50,476 nt of DNA. It comes from Planctomycetaceae bacterium. Lineage in GTDB: Bacteria; Planctomycetota; Phycisphaerae; Phycisphaerales; Zrk34. Each line of letters begins with the position of its first letter. Within the stretch, counting starts at the first letter, position 1. The notes beneath the pieces are model-generated. The model was given only the letters and a program-made list of their open reading frames with translations, searched no databases and was not told the DNA's origin. Made by a program: the position numbers and the translations under genes. Positions 8,844 to 18,231 of the stretch are shown here, piece after piece. Location: NCBI GenBank assembly GCA_002685935.1, contig NYZD01000075.1, positions 1 through 50,476 on the forward strand. Direction: 5' to 3'.

Positions 8844-10694
8844 ATGACTGGCGGTTTGGTTCGTGCGTGGGTTGTCGTTCTTGCGTTCGCCGGGATCACG
8901 GTGGGTCAGTCGGAATCGGGGTCGGACCATCAAGATCGGATCGTGATGTTCGGGTTCGGTGTGCCGAGCCCTGAGTTCCCGTATCACCATATCGTGGTCG
9001 TGGTGAACAACGAGAGCATTGAGCCGAGGACGGTGACGCGGGTTGAAGCCGATGGCCGGCGGAATCGTAATGTGCGCGTGTTCAATGTGGAACTGAGTAA
9101 CCTCGCGACGGCGGATTCCGAATACCTGATGCGTCGTGAGAGTTACGAAAAGCGTGTGGCCGTCGATGGCGATGTGTTTCTTGTGATGCCCGTGATGTGG
9201 ACGAACGGATCAGAGCACACGGTTCGAATTGAGATGGAGACTGAGTCGGGGATCCGCACAAGCGTGACGCATTCGGGAACTGCGCCGAGCGAGGGCGGGC
9301 ACTGGGATGTGGCGTGGCGACGATCAATCTCGGTAACGCTTCGCGAGACGGCGGGACTGGACCGGCGGGGCGAGCCCGTGCACTTGTCGGTGGGTGTGTT
9401 TTCCAGCGATGTGAAGGTTGCGGCGGAGGACGTTCGTGTGGTGTCGTACGACCCGGATCACCCGGACGCGCGCGCGGACGGCTACACTGTCGCGCCTTGT
9501 CAGGTGACGTCGGTTCAGGAATGGCGGGATGAGAAAGTGTTGGCGATCGAAGAGAAGGATTCAGAGACGGGCGAGAGGATCCGCCGATACGATCCGACGA
9601 CGACGATTGATCTGGTGTTCCTGGCCGACGTGGCTGCCGGGCAGGAGAAGGTGTATCAGGTGCTCTACGGCAATCCGGACGCTGACGCCATTGAGTGGCA
9701 GACTGATCTGAACGTCGAGCCGCACGAAGACCTGGGTCAGACCATCGAGACGGGGCATTACCAGATTGGGTTGGCGACGAACAGTGGCGCGGTCGAGACG
9801 GTGAAGATTCTGGGCCCGGGCACGCCGGTTTTGCTGGAGCACAAGCTGGAAACCAATGGCGCGGTCCATTGGAATCCGGGTTGCTACGCGCCGCCCACGC
9901 CCTGGGTACACGCGAGCGATTGGGAGAAACCTGAATCCCGCCAGATCAGCGGCTCCATCATGCATCGCACCCGCCGCTTCGCTGCGCTGCCGCACATGGA
10001 CTCGGTGTTCGCGAACGTGGCGTACACGTTCTATGCTAATCAGCCGTACATGATCAGTTCGTCGCTGATGGAGGTCCGGGAGGAGATTTTCGTCAAGGCG
10101 CTGCGGAACGCTGAAATCGTGTTCAACCATGCGGTGCTCAACGAGTTTGTCTGGAAGGATCCCAGCGGCGAGGTGAAGAGTCTGGCGATCGACGGATCGC
10201 GTAAACATCCGGTCCATGCGCTCGAGATCGCACCGGACACGCCGTGGATGGCATTTATCAACCGTGAGCAGAAGGTGGGCTTTGCCTCGATCTTGTTGGC
10301 GTATGAGAACAGCAACATGTTTGGCGATCCGGCCGGCGAGGCCCAGCCGTATATTTACGTTCAGAACGGCCCGTGGATCTACTGGTCGCGCGGGATGGTC
10401 TATCCGTTTGGCGGCGCCAATCTCACGCGACTGATGCGCGTGCGGAAGGGCAGTGTCTATCTCGAGAAGAATGCCTACGTGCCGTTTCGTCTGGCGGACG
10501 AGGACGATCCGTTCGCTGCAATCGAGCGATTGCGGAAGCAGTTGACACAACCTCTGTTGGTTCACGAATGGATGGCCACCGACGATCGCACACCCGAGAG
10601 TTGGATTATGCCGCTGCTGACGATGCCGTTTGACGAAGGGGTCGCGGAGGCGGTCGGCTCGCAGGAAGAGGGAGCTGAACCGGAGCAGGATTGA
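8844..10694 (+). CDS. Secreted protein of unknown function, possible polysaccharide-lyase relative
   Basis: A 616-aa protein. The start is the ATG at 8844, with GAGGAGG at 8831-8837; the 55 codons upstream in frame are not protein-like. MTGGLVRAWVVVLAFAGITVGQ is a signal peptide. The segment SISVTLRETAGLDRRGEPV resembles the first beta domain of large exo-rhamnogalacturonan-lyase-like (PcRGLX-type) proteins, where an AGLxRRGEPV strand is typical; the similarity is from memory and short. Further on, the protein is beta-rich with many aromatic residues (PYIYVQNGPWIYWSRGM), consistent with carbohydrate binding. No catalytic residues could be assigned. The protein is divergent from the glycosidase unit and convergent with the heparinase-like gene, which supports a role in polysaccharide use; this is inference. 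Confidence 0.75.
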   Translation: MTGGLVRAWVVVLAFAGITVGQSESGSDHQDRIVMFGFGVPSPEFPYHHIVVVVNNESIEPRTVTRVEADGRRNRNVRVFNVELSNLATADSEYLMRRESYEKRVAVDGDVFLVMPVMWTNGSEHTVRIEMETESGIRTSVTHSGTAPSEGGHWDVAWRRSISVTLRETAGLDRRGEPVHLSVGVFSSDVKVAAEDVRVVSYDPDHPDARADGYTVAPCQVTSVQEWRDEKVLAIEEKDSETGERIRRYDPTTTIDLVFLADVAAGQEKVYQVLYGNPDADAIEWQTDLNVEPHEDLGQTIETGHYQIGLATNSGAVETVKILGPGTPVLLEHKLETNGAVHWNPGCYAPPTPWVHASDWEKPESRQISGSIMHRTRRFAALPHMDSVFANVAYTFYANQPYMISSSLMEVREEIFVKALRNAEIVFNHAVLNEFVWKDPSGEVKSLAIDGSRKHPVHALEIAPDTPWMAFINREQKVGFASILLAYENSNMFGDPAGEAQPYIYVQNGPWIYWSRGMVYPFGGANLTRLMRVRKGSVYLEKNAYVPFRLADEDDPFAAIERLRKQLTQPLLVHEWMATDDRTPESWIMPLLTMPFDEGVAEAVGSQEEGAEPEQD

Positions 10695-10793
10695 TCCTGT
10701 TCGCGTGGGACGCCGGGATGAGGTCGTCTCGGCAGATCCAAATCACTCGGTCGTCACGAAATCAAACGCGCGGCCGTCGGCCAATCTCAGCTC

Positions 10794-13355
10794 TCACCCA
10801 TCATCGGTTCGATGCAGCTGCGCGGCGGGGCAGGTCCCACGGTATGGAAGCAAAAGGACCGCGAACTCGCAGCTGTTGCCGGCAAAGCGTTTCTGTCTGA
10901 ATGTCAGTTGCGTGACGTCGCGCGTGAAATCCTTGCCCCGCCGGCGCACCGCGTCCCACAGGCGCATTGTGCGCACGGCGTTGAGGGGGATGGACGCGGG
11001 GTGTTGCTCGAGCTCGGGCGACGCCAAGGCATCTGGAGATCCCGCCAGCACGATCAGGCCCACGCCGTCGTCGGTTCCGTGTAGTGTCCCGGGTCCATCG
11101 GGCTGCAGCGCGAATGGCGCGTGAAGGACCCAATCAATGCGGCGGTTGCCCAGATCGGATGCGGCGGACGCCGTGATGCGATCGTGCAGGAGCCATCCGA
11201 CTCCTTTCAGGAAGAAGATGGTTCGATCATGAATGAGGTCCAACACGTGTTCATAGGCGCGACTGCGCACGCCAAGGACATCGGTCTCGGTTCCGGGATT
11301 CCAAAACCGCCGCTCGGCGACCTTCTGGGTTTCCAGATCATCGATCACAATGCAGTTGTGGGCCTGGAGAGAACGGAACCAATCCAGATAGCGGGGGTCT
11401 TCGTAGCTCGTGCCGATTCCCGAATCGACAGCGATTGGTTGTCCATGGGCGAAGGCGACGAAACCGAGTGTGTCGATGTGGCTGTGCTGACCACCCATCG
11501 GGCCATGATCGACCGCCATGTAGAAACTATCTGGATCCCAGCCGTCGCGCATCACGGTGAACTGCGATTCGAGTGAGTCGGACTTGACATCGGGCTGGCG
11601 GGGTGTGATGCCGTTTGGCACCATGTCCGCGGCGAGTTGGCGAAGCGGCCATGCGAAGTCGGGTCGCCCGAAGAACGCAGCGCCTCTCTGGAGGAAGCCG
11701 AGATGTGAGCTCGCCCCACAGTCGCCGAAGGCGGGGAATGATCCGTCCGGTGCATTCATGGATAGCAGCCAATCGTGCATGCGCTCCATGGTTCGTAGCG
11801 TCTTGGGCTGCATCAGTTCGGCAAATCGATGTTCAACTTCATTAAGTCGGACCGTCGCTGCTGCATGCATGGCGTATGACAGTGCAACGGAGTGATAGCC
11901 GCACCGCTCATAGTAGCCGCCATCGGGATACACTTCGCGCTCGAAATGGAGGCGGATGGTGCGGGACGCGACCGCAGCCCACCGGTCGCTTTCGCGCAAC
12001 TCCGGGAACAGGGCGGCGACGGTCGCGAGCCCCGCGCTCTCGTAGGTTTGATGGTTGCCGTAGGCGTAGGCGGATTTGATATGGAACGAGGCGAATCGAC
12101 CGCCGCGCAGGACGGTCCACATCATTGTCGCGTGAGTCTCGGGTGACAGTCCGGCCCGCGAAAGGTTGATATAGGCGTGAGCGGCGATCGCGGTGTTGAC
12201 GATCTGACTGTCGTGGTACGGATTGACCTTGTAGTCGAGCTGGTCCGGATGGGTAATCGTTGCGAGAGTCTGACGCATCAGGACGTTGTGGACGCGCAGA
12301 GCATTGTCGAAGGCGTCGATGTAGCGACGGTGCGGATTCAACAACCACGCATCGCCTAGCGCCTCGAGTTGGGCGATGTTGATCGCGGCGGGATCAGGGG
12401 GCGTGTCGGACCAATGACCGATCTGCTCGGCGAGCGCGTCGGCTTCATCGAGAATCCGGCGATGTTCGGAGGCGGGGATGCCGTCGGCGCCCGGGATGAT
12501 GCCGTCCCACCTCAGTGAGACGGGACCGATGCGCTGGGCCATGTGCGCCTCCCAGGCGTGCCAATCGGCGAAGCCCAACGCTTCGAGTGTGTCGGGTTCA
12601 CGGATATGATTGATGGTCTGTTGGAAAAATGTGCTTCGTTCATGGGCTCGATTGGCGTACGAGGTGATCGTGTCGGTGAGAGTGTTCGGGGCCGCACCGA
12701 AACAAAGTTCGCCGAACAGTTCCGGACGCAGTGCGTCGCCGAACGTGGGGGCCCACTGCACGTAGTGGTGGGCTTCGGAGGGATTCACTCGCATGAGGTT
12801 GAGTCCCCACGTGTTGCCTTCAGCGGGCACCCGCCCCAACAGATCAAATGGCAGCGTCACCTTGACTGCCCAGGCGTCGGGTTCGAGCCAGGTGTTGAAC
12901 TCGAAGCGTGGATTCCACCCTTGTTCCTGGCGGTTGTTGTAGCCTCGGTATGTGATCGCCAGTCCGTTGGGCGGCAGGATGAAGTGCAGGTACTCGTGGC
13001 GCGTGTGGTTCACGTCGATTTGCAACTCCAGCGCGTCATCGCCCCAGGCATCACGAGCGAAGGGGGCCTCTCGTGCGGCCAGCGCTCGGATGCGATCCAT
13101 GTCCGCGGTGACACATCGTGCTTCGATGTGCAGGGCATCGGGTTCCCAGGACATCTCGATGTTCGTGGATTCCCTGGCAACGGACTCGCCGTGGGGATCC
13201 AGAAGCTGGGCGATCGTCGTGGAAGGCGCGCCGGGACCGCGGTCAATGTGAGCGCTACGTTTGGGTTGTGAGAACGGACAGGGAAACCCCATCCAATCGA
13301 ACGGCGCGTCAGGTGTGGGATTGACTGTTGAAATGGCGGCGTGCTCTCTGTGCAA
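10794..13355 (-). CDS. Heparinase II/III-family polysaccharide lyase with N-terminal CBM9-like domain
   Basis: Up to 853 aa. Residues about 50-218 look like a CBM9-like or family-9-type sugar-binding domain (NIEMSWEPDALHIEARC, DALELQIDVNHTRHEYLHF, AWAVKVTLPFDLLG). Residues about 300-560 are the helical alginate-lyase/heparinase toroid, with YAYGNHQTYESAGLATVA and DGGYYERCGYHSVAL carrying the usual Asn, His and Tyr. Residues about 570-760 form the C-terminal beta domain with GGQHSHIDTLGFVAFAHG and VDSGIGTSYEDPRY. It would cleave uronic-acid polysaccharides by beta-elimination. No signal peptide is visible. The start is uncertain: TTG at 13355 is the only upstream codon that includes the whole domain region, without a good ribosome site; M22 is the alternative. 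Last gene of the 19281-10794 unit, 176 nt after the cyclase. Confidence 0.85.
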   Translation of the reverse strand: MHREHAAISTVNPTPDAPFDWMGFPCPFSQPKRSAHIDRGPGAPSTTIAQLLDPHGESVARESTNIEMSWEPDALHIEARCVTADMDRIRALAAREAPFARDAWGDDALELQIDVNHTRHEYLHFILPPNGLAITYRGYNNRQEQGWNPRFEFNTWLEPDAWAVKVTLPFDLLGRVPAEGNTWGLNLMRVNPSEAHHYVQWAPTFGDALRPELFGELCFGAAPNTLTDTITSYANRAHERSTFFQQTINHIREPDTLEALGFADWHAWEAHMAQRIGPVSLRWDGIIPGADGIPASEHRRILDEADALAEQIGHWSDTPPDPAAINIAQLEALGDAWLLNPHRRYIDAFDNALRVHNVLMRQTLATITHPDQLDYKVNPYHDSQIVNTAIAAHAYINLSRAGLSPETHATMMWTVLRGGRFASFHIKSAYAYGNHQTYESAGLATVAALFPELRESDRWAAVASRTIRLHFEREVYPDGGYYERCGYHSVALSYAMHAAATVRLNEVEHRFAELMQPKTLRTMERMHDWLLSMNAPDGSFPAFGDCGASSHLGFLQRGAAFFGRPDFAWPLRQLAADMVPNGITPRQPDVKSDSLESQFTVMRDGWDPDSFYMAVDHGPMGGQHSHIDTLGFVAFAHGQPIAVDSGIGTSYEDPRYLDWFRSLQAHNCIVIDDLETQKVAERRFWNPGTETDVLGVRSRAYEHVLDLIHDRTIFFLKGVGWLLHDRITASAASDLGNRRIDWVLHAPFALQPDGPGTLHGTDDGVGLIVLAGSPDALASPELEQHPASIPLNAVRTMRLWDAVRRRGKDFTRDVTQLTFRQKRFAGNSCEFAVLLLPYRGTCPAAQLHRTDDG

Positions 13356-13531
13356 GGGACGGCTATCTCAACCTTAGGTGTTAGCGAATGCGAGGGATCA
13401 ATGCAATCGTGGGTGCGTTGATGCCGATGCGGACCGGACCGGACCGTCAGCGCTGCGCTGGCGGCGCGGTGTTCATCAACGCGGGATCGGCGACGACTGA
13501 CCGGGTCAACTGGAAATCCGTTCATTCGGTG

Positions 13532-14182
13532 TCAGGCAGGTCCGAAGTCTGCATCAAATGGTGCAAGGAGCACGCGGGCGGGGCTGGCTTCGGAGCCGAC
13601 GATGCGCAGGGGGAGGGCGAGCAGTTGGTATTCGCCGGGCTTGACGTCGGCGAGGTCGAGACCCTCGACAATGATGCAGGGCGCGGCGAGCAGGAGCCGG
13701 TGCAGGGCGAAATCCTTGCCGTCGGACGCGTCGACACTGAGTCGATCGGTCCCGAGCAGCTTCAATCCGCCCGCCAGCAGATTGGACGCGGCATCGGGCG
13801 TCATGATTGGAGCGTGTGGCTTGTACGCACTGTCGGCGCTGGGGTGGGAGTGGCGGGAACGGATCAGCAGTCGTTGTAGGCCGCGATGTGGATCAACGTC
13901 CTGGGCGTCGAGGATGGGGCTGACTTCGTCGTCCAGTTCCATGACACAACACGGGCCGATCATCGTGTCCAACGCAACGCGATCAATGGTCTGTCCGTCG
14001 TCAAAAAGATGTCTCGGCGCATCGATGTGCGTGCCGGTGTGGGGATTGACCTGCCAATGTGACACGTTGCAGTGATGGCCGGCGTCGATGCGTTTGGCCC
14101 ACGTGATGTCGACGGGGTGGCGTCCGGGCCAGCACACCATGTTGTCATCGATGGGGCGCGTGATGTCGATCCAGTTGATCAC
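13532..14182 (-). CDS. Cyclase-family metal-dependent hydrolase (kynurenine-formamidase-like)
   Basis: A 216-aa protein with the family metal motif HTGTHIDAPRH at residues 48-58 and the start WIDITRPIDDNMVCWPG typical of the group. Members are Mn/Zn hydrolases of formamides, lactones and cyclic amides. Starts GTG at 14182, overlapping the stop of the preceding dehydrogenase by 4 nt (GTGA), so the two are translationally coupled. Because it sits among sugar-acid dehydrogenases and not tryptophan-degradation genes, a lactonase role is more likely than kynurenine formamidase; this is inference. Confidence 0.85.
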   Translation of the reverse strand: MINWIDITRPIDDNMVCWPGRHPVDITWAKRIDAGHHCNVSHWQVNPHTGTHIDAPRHLFDDGQTIDRVALDTMIGPCCVMELDDEVSPILDAQDVDPHRGLQRLLIRSRHSHPSADSAYKPHAPIMTPDAASNLLAGGLKLLGTDRLSVDASDGKDFALHRLLLAAPCIIVEGLDLADVKPGEYQLLALPLRIVGSEASPARVLLAPFDADFGPA

Positions 14183-15150
14183 TTGCGGCTCTCAGGATTA
14201 ACGATGTACTTAGGGGCGCGACCGTTGAGGACATCGAGCACGCCTCGGGCGGCGGTGTCGGCCATGCGATCGAGGGATTCATCGGTGGATGAGGAGATGT
14301 GTGGCGTGAGTAGTGTGTTGGGCGTGTTGCAGAGGGGGTGATTTGCCGGCAGTGGCTCGGCTTCAAACACATCCAGCGCCGCGCCGCCGATCTGCTGATC
14401 GGTCAAAGCACGCACGAGCGCAGTCTCATCGACCACCGCGCCGCGCGACGTGTTGATGATGCGGCAGGTTGATTTCATCGCGGATAGGGCGTGGTCGTCG
14501 ATCAGGTGTTTGGTTTGAGAAGTCAGCGGCACATGTAGTGTGAGGAAGTCGCACCGAGGCAGCAGTTCGGCAAATGTGCCGACAGGGGTCGCCGGGCCGG
14601 CGTAATCGTTCGGGTCGATTACCGGATCGTGGGCGAGGACATTCATGGCTAGGCCGTGCGCGGCAATCTGCGCCACGCGAGCGCCGACACGTCCAAGCCC
14701 GGCGACGCCGAGGATCTTGCCAGCGAGTTCGACGCCCTGGAAGCGGCCTCGCTCATTGAAGCGGCCTTCGCGTGTGGCGAGCGAAGCGGGAGCCACCTGA
14801 CGCGCCAAGGCGAGCATAAGGCCGACGGCGTGCTCGGCGACGGCGTTACTGTTGGCCTCCGGGGTGTAGAGGACGGGGATGCGGCGCGCGGTCGCGGCCC
14901 GGCAGTCGATGTTGTCAACGCCGACACCGTGCTTGGCGATCACTTTGAGTTGCGTGCACTGATCGAGATCCGAAGCGGAGATGCTGAAGAGACGCACGAT
15001 CACGGCGTCGGCTGAATAAAGCAGGGATTGTGCGGCCTTGGCGTCGGGAGGGGCGCCGTCACGCCACGGGGTGAGGCATGCGCACTGCGGTTCGAGTCGT
15101 TTGATGCCGCAGTCGGCGATCGGATCGGGAATAAATACTCTTGGCTTCAC
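14179..15150 (-). CDS. D-2-hydroxyacid dehydrogenase (phosphoglycerate-dehydrogenase-like)
   Basis: A 323-aa NAD-dependent D-isomer-specific 2-hydroxyacid dehydrogenase. The Rossmann motif GLGRVG is at 151-156. The catalytic residues are visible: R236 (NTSRGAVVDE), E265 (DVFEAEP) and H284 (TPHISSST). Length matches the short SerA-like or glyoxylate-reductase-like group without an ACT domain. Starts GTG at 15150, overlapping the stop of the upstream 3-hydroxyacyl-CoA-dehydrogenase-like gene by 4 nt. The likely job here is reduction or oxidation of a 2-keto or 2-hydroxy sugar acid, not serine synthesis. Confidence 0.9.
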   Translation of the reverse strand: MKPRVFIPDPIADCGIKRLEPQCACLTPWRDGAPPDAKAAQSLLYSADAVIVRLFSISASDLDQCTQLKVIAKHGVGVDNIDCRAATARRIPVLYTPEANSNAVAEHAVGLMLALARQVAPASLATREGRFNERGRFQGVELAGKILGVAGLGRVGARVAQIAAHGLAMNVLAHDPVIDPNDYAGPATPVGTFAELLPRCDFLTLHVPLTSQTKHLIDDHALSAMKSTCRIINTSRGAVVDETALVRALTDQQIGGAALDVFEAEPLPANHPLCNTPNTLLTPHISSSTDESLDRMADTAARGVLDVLNGRAPKYIVNPESRK

Positions 15151-16094
15151 AGCGCGCCCTGTTGCTTGAGGTATTGCAGTTGCATCACGATCTGGCGGTT
15201 CCGTCGATCGATCAATTCCTGCGGGTCGCGGTCCTGCCAGTTGTAGAACCCGGCGCCGGTTTTGACGCCAAGTTCGCCGTGCTGCATTTTGTCATCCAAT
15301 GCCGGCAGCGGTTGGGGGTGGTTGGAGAGATCGGCCATCAGGTATTGGTGGATGGTGTGGACAAGGTCGAGGCCGACGAGGTCCATGTTCTCGACGGGTC
15401 CGACGGCAGGCGATCGCAGTCCGAATGTCAGGCGAGCGACGAGGTCGACATCCTCCGGCCTGGCGATGCCCTGTTGGACGAGGTAGATCGCTTCGCGCCA
15501 CAGGGCGTGGAGCAATCTGTTGCCGATGAAGCCGGGGACATCACGCTGGACCTGGACGGGCCGTTTGCCGATTGATTCGATCACTTGGGTCACGCGATCG
15601 ATGACCGGTTGCGGGGTGTCGGCGCCGCGGATGACCTCTACGAGGGGCATCAAGTGAGGCGGATTCCAGAAATGCGTACCAACGAGCAGGTGTTCAATGC
15701 CGCTTTGGCGCCCCATGTCGGTGATGCTCAATCCGCTGGTTGTGGTGATGAAAAGCGCGCCGCGATCCGTTGCAGCGGTCAAGCGGCGGAAAAGGGCGAC
15801 TTTTTGGGACATGTCCTCTGCGATGGCGTCCATCACCAGATCGGCGGCCCCGTCGAGTGCGGCGAGGTCATTGACGCGCTCGATGCGGCCGGCGTCGCGG
15901 GCGGGCGCGCCCATGTGAGTGTCGAGGAATGCTTCGAGTTGATCGATTGTGTTGGTCACGCGGTCAAGCTTCTGTCGGTCACGTCCCCACAAGATCACGC
16001 GGTACCCGGCGCGACGGCAGCACACGGCCGCCGCGGCGCCCATCTGGCCGATGCCGCAGATCCCAATGCAGGTTACAGGGCCAGTGTCTGCCAT
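15147..16094 (-). CDS. 3-hydroxyacyl-CoA-dehydrogenase-family protein, possible sugar-acid 3-dehydrogenase
   Basis: A 315-aa protein. The ATG at 16094 (MADTGPVTCIG) is preferred over the TTG at 16109. The nucleotide-binding GICGIGQMG lies at the N terminus. The catalytic region reads LLVGTHFWNPPHLMPLVEV (the H-x(6-7)-NPP pattern of the family), followed by DVPGFIGNRLLHALWREA, the conserved start of the C-terminal helical domain, and KTGAGFYNW. The family includes fatty acid enzymes and L-gulonate 3-dehydrogenase (lambda-crystallin). With no CoA ligase, thiolase or enoyl-CoA hydratase nearby, a hydroxy-sugar-acid substrate is more likely. It overlaps the next gene by 4 nt and follows the SDR by 18 nt. 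Confidence 0.88.
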   Translation of the reverse strand: MADTGPVTCIGICGIGQMGAAAAVCCRRAGYRVILWGRDRQKLDRVTNTIDQLEAFLDTHMGAPARDAGRIERVNDLAALDGAADLVMDAIAEDMSQKVALFRRLTAATDRGALFITTTSGLSITDMGRQSGIEHLLVGTHFWNPPHLMPLVEVIRGADTPQPVIDRVTQVIESIGKRPVQVQRDVPGFIGNRLLHALWREAIYLVQQGIARPEDVDLVARLTFGLRSPAVGPVENMDLVGLDLVHTIHQYLMADLSNHPQPLPALDDKMQHGELGVKTGAGFYNWQDRDPQELIDRRNRQIVMQLQYLKQQGAL

Positions 16095-16112
16095 GTGACG
16101 TTGATCCAATGT

Positions 16113-16949
16113 CTATGTGACAGCGCGTTTGGGCGGAGCGGCGGACACACCCTCCATACCGCCACTGATACGCACGATCTCACCGGTCATCCAACGGGAA
16201 TCAGGCCCGCACAGGAATGCAACGACGGCGGCAATGTCATCGGGCTGGCCCCAGCGCCCGAGCGGAATCGCGGTCCGGACCTTCTCGATCATCTCATCTT
16301 CTGTGATGCCGAGGGATTCGCATCGCTGGGCCATGACCGTGCGATTGAAATCGGTATAGACCGGACCGGGGCAGACGGCGTTGACCCGCACGCAATACGC
16401 GGCCATTTCAAGGGCCATGGTTCGGGTCAGGCTGATGACGCCGGCCTTGGCGACGTTGTAGGCCGCGACGAGGGCGGCGGGGTTCTGTCCGTTGATCGAA
16501 GCAAGGTTGACGATCGATCCGCGCTCCTGTTGTTCCATGATGCCGGCGGCAGCACGACAGCAATAGAACGCTCCGGTGAGCGTGATGTCGATGACGCGCT
16601 GCCACTCGGCATCGTCGAGTTGTGTGATGGGCGTGACCGTCTGGCCCACGCCGGCGCTGGTGACAAGGATGTCCAGGCGTCCGGCGCGTTCGGCGGTGGC
16701 GTTGATCACGTGGGTCACGTCGTCACTGTTGGATACGTCGAGTCGGGCTGAATCCACCTGGAATCCCTGCTGGCGGAGCGCATCGGCAGCGTCGGATGCC
16801 TTGCGGTCCTGAATATCAGCGATGGTGACGGAAGCGCCCTCGCGGGCAAGCCGCTCGACGATGCCGAGTCCGAGCCCCTGGGCGGCGCCGGTCACGATCG
16901 CGACGCTGCCTGCCAATGGCAGTGGGGGGGTTGGGTGGTCTGCATTCAC
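16113..16949 (-). CDS. Short-chain dehydrogenase/reductase
   Basis: A 278-aa classical SDR. The start is the GTG at 16949, with GGAG 8 nt upstream; the frame is open to 17066 but those residues are not protein-like and overlap the upstream gene. Motifs: TGAAQGLG (20-27) for NAD(P) binding, D45 in VTIADIQDR suggesting NAD preference, S151, Y164 and K168 as the catalytic triad (LASINGQ, YNVAK), and a C-terminal GRWGQPDDIAAVVAFLCG. This is the FabG/gluconate-5-dehydrogenase-like group; substrate unknown, sugar or sugar acid from context. Third gene of the unit, 76 nt after the Gfo/Idh/MocA gene. Confidence 0.9.
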   Translation of the reverse strand: MNADHPTPPLPLAGSVAIVTGAAQGLGLGIVERLAREGASVTIADIQDRKASDAADALRQQGFQVDSARLDVSNSDDVTHVINATAERAGRLDILVTSAGVGQTVTPITQLDDAEWQRVIDITLTGAFYCCRAAAGIMEQQERGSIVNLASINGQNPAALVAAYNVAKAGVISLTRTMALEMAAYCVRVNAVCPGPVYTDFNRTVMAQRCESLGITEDEMIEKVRTAIPLGRWGQPDDIAAVVAFLCGPDSRWMTGEIVRISGGMEGVSAAPPKRAVT

Positions 16950-17025
16950 GAGTACGACTCCGGGAAAAGGCGGCGCGTGACGTCCTGTGCGCTGATGAAG
17001 CGGACACCGCATGCCGCGCGGCACG

Positions 17026-18186
17026 TCACATGGCGACCCACGTTGCCCCATTGTTGGCTGACTCAACGGCCTTGGTGATGAACTGCATGCCGCGCAGGCC
17101 GTCGCGCACGGTGGGGAAGTCGTATTCCTGTTCAGTCATGGGCTTGCCGTCGAGGTGTCGGCGGATTGCCTCGGCGACACCGCAGTAGATTGTGGCGAAG
17201 GCTTCAAAGTACCCTTCGGGATGGCCCGTGGGGATGCGCGAACTGGCGGCCGCTGCCTCGCCAAGGTAGCCCTGCCCGCGCGTGAGTGTCTGCCGCGGCT
17301 CGCCGTACTTGTACACCTGCAGGTAGTTGGGGTTCTCCTGCTCCCATAGCACGGCGCCTTCGGAGGCGTAAATGCGGAGCTTCAGGCCGTTCTCTTCGCC
17401 GGTGGCGACCTGGCTGATGGTGAGCACGCCTTTGCCGCCGCCTTCTAGATGCAGCAGGGCGTTGACGTCCTCATCGAGTTGGCGGTCGGGCAGGAAGGTG
17501 CTCTTGTCGGCGCACAATTCGGTGATCGGATCACCGGTCACGTATTCCAGCAGGTTCACGCAATGGGAACCGACATCGCCGAGCGTGCCGCCGACGCCGG
17601 ACTGTGCGGGATCGACGCGCCACGCGGCCTGCTTCTGTCCGAGCTTTTCGTGCGGGACCATCAGGAAGTCCTGGAGGTATTCGACGATGACTTTGCGGAT
17701 GCCGCCCATCTGCCCGGATTGGAACAGCTCGCGGGCGTGGCGGATCAACGGATGGCCGGTGTAGTTGTGCGTCAGCGCGAAGACCAGTCCGCTGGCGTCG
17801 ACCAGCTTCACGAGTTGCTCGGCCTCGTCAACGCTGTACGTCATTGGCTTGTCGCACACAACGTGGAAGCCCGCATTGAGGAAGGTCTTGGCGATCGGGA
17901 AGTGCAGGTTGTTGGGCGTCACGATGCTGACGAAATCGATCCGCTGGTCGGGCGGGAGTGCCGCTTCGGTCTCGGCCATCTGCTCGTAGGTGTCGTAACA
18001 GCGGGACGGATCGAGATAGAGGGATTGGCCGGTCCGACGTGTGTTTTGCGGAACGCGCGAGAAGCAGCCGGCGACCAGCTCGATCTGCTGATCCAGCGCG
18101 GCCACGACGCGATGCACAGCCCCGATAAACGCGCCCTCGCCACCGCCGACCATTCCCATTCGAAGTTTGCGGTTCCATGAATCCAT
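17026..18186 (-). CDS. Gfo/Idh/MocA-family oxidoreductase
   Basis: A 386-aa protein. N-terminal Rossmann fold RMGMVGGGEGAFIG (9-22), then CDKPMTYS (111-118) with the family Lys (K113), and a second catalytic patch GDVGSHCVNL with D204 and H208. The GEGAFIGAVHR variant is typical of the large group often paired with sugar-phosphate-isomerase-like TIM barrels. Known members oxidise or reduce sugars, inositols and pseudo-sugars at C3 or C4. It lies 45 nt after such a TIM-barrel gene, which supports a 3-keto-sugar or inositol type pathway. GGGAG about 9 nt before the ATG. Confidence 0.92.
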   Translation of the reverse strand: MDSWNRKLRMGMVGGGEGAFIGAVHRVVAALDQQIELVAGCFSRVPQNTRRTGQSLYLDPSRCYDTYEQMAETEAALPPDQRIDFVSIVTPNNLHFPIAKTFLNAGFHVVCDKPMTYSVDEAEQLVKLVDASGLVFALTHNYTGHPLIRHARELFQSGQMGGIRKVIVEYLQDFLMVPHEKLGQKQAAWRVDPAQSGVGGTLGDVGSHCVNLLEYVTGDPITELCADKSTFLPDRQLDEDVNALLHLEGGGKGVLTISQVATGEENGLKLRIYASEGAVLWEQENPNYLQVYKYGEPRQTLTRGQGYLGEAAAASSRIPTGHPEGYFEAFATIYCGVAEAIRRHLDGKPMTEQEYDFPTVRDGLRGMQFITKAVESANNGATWVAM

Positions 18187-18231
18187 GGTATGAGTCTCCC
18201 GTTCGCGGATGCGACCGCGGCTTACGTCCGA

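Noticed and set aside
15585-16751. 388-codon open frame on the plus strand
   Set aside because: Antisense of the HCDH-like and SDR genes, both with clear catalytic motifs.
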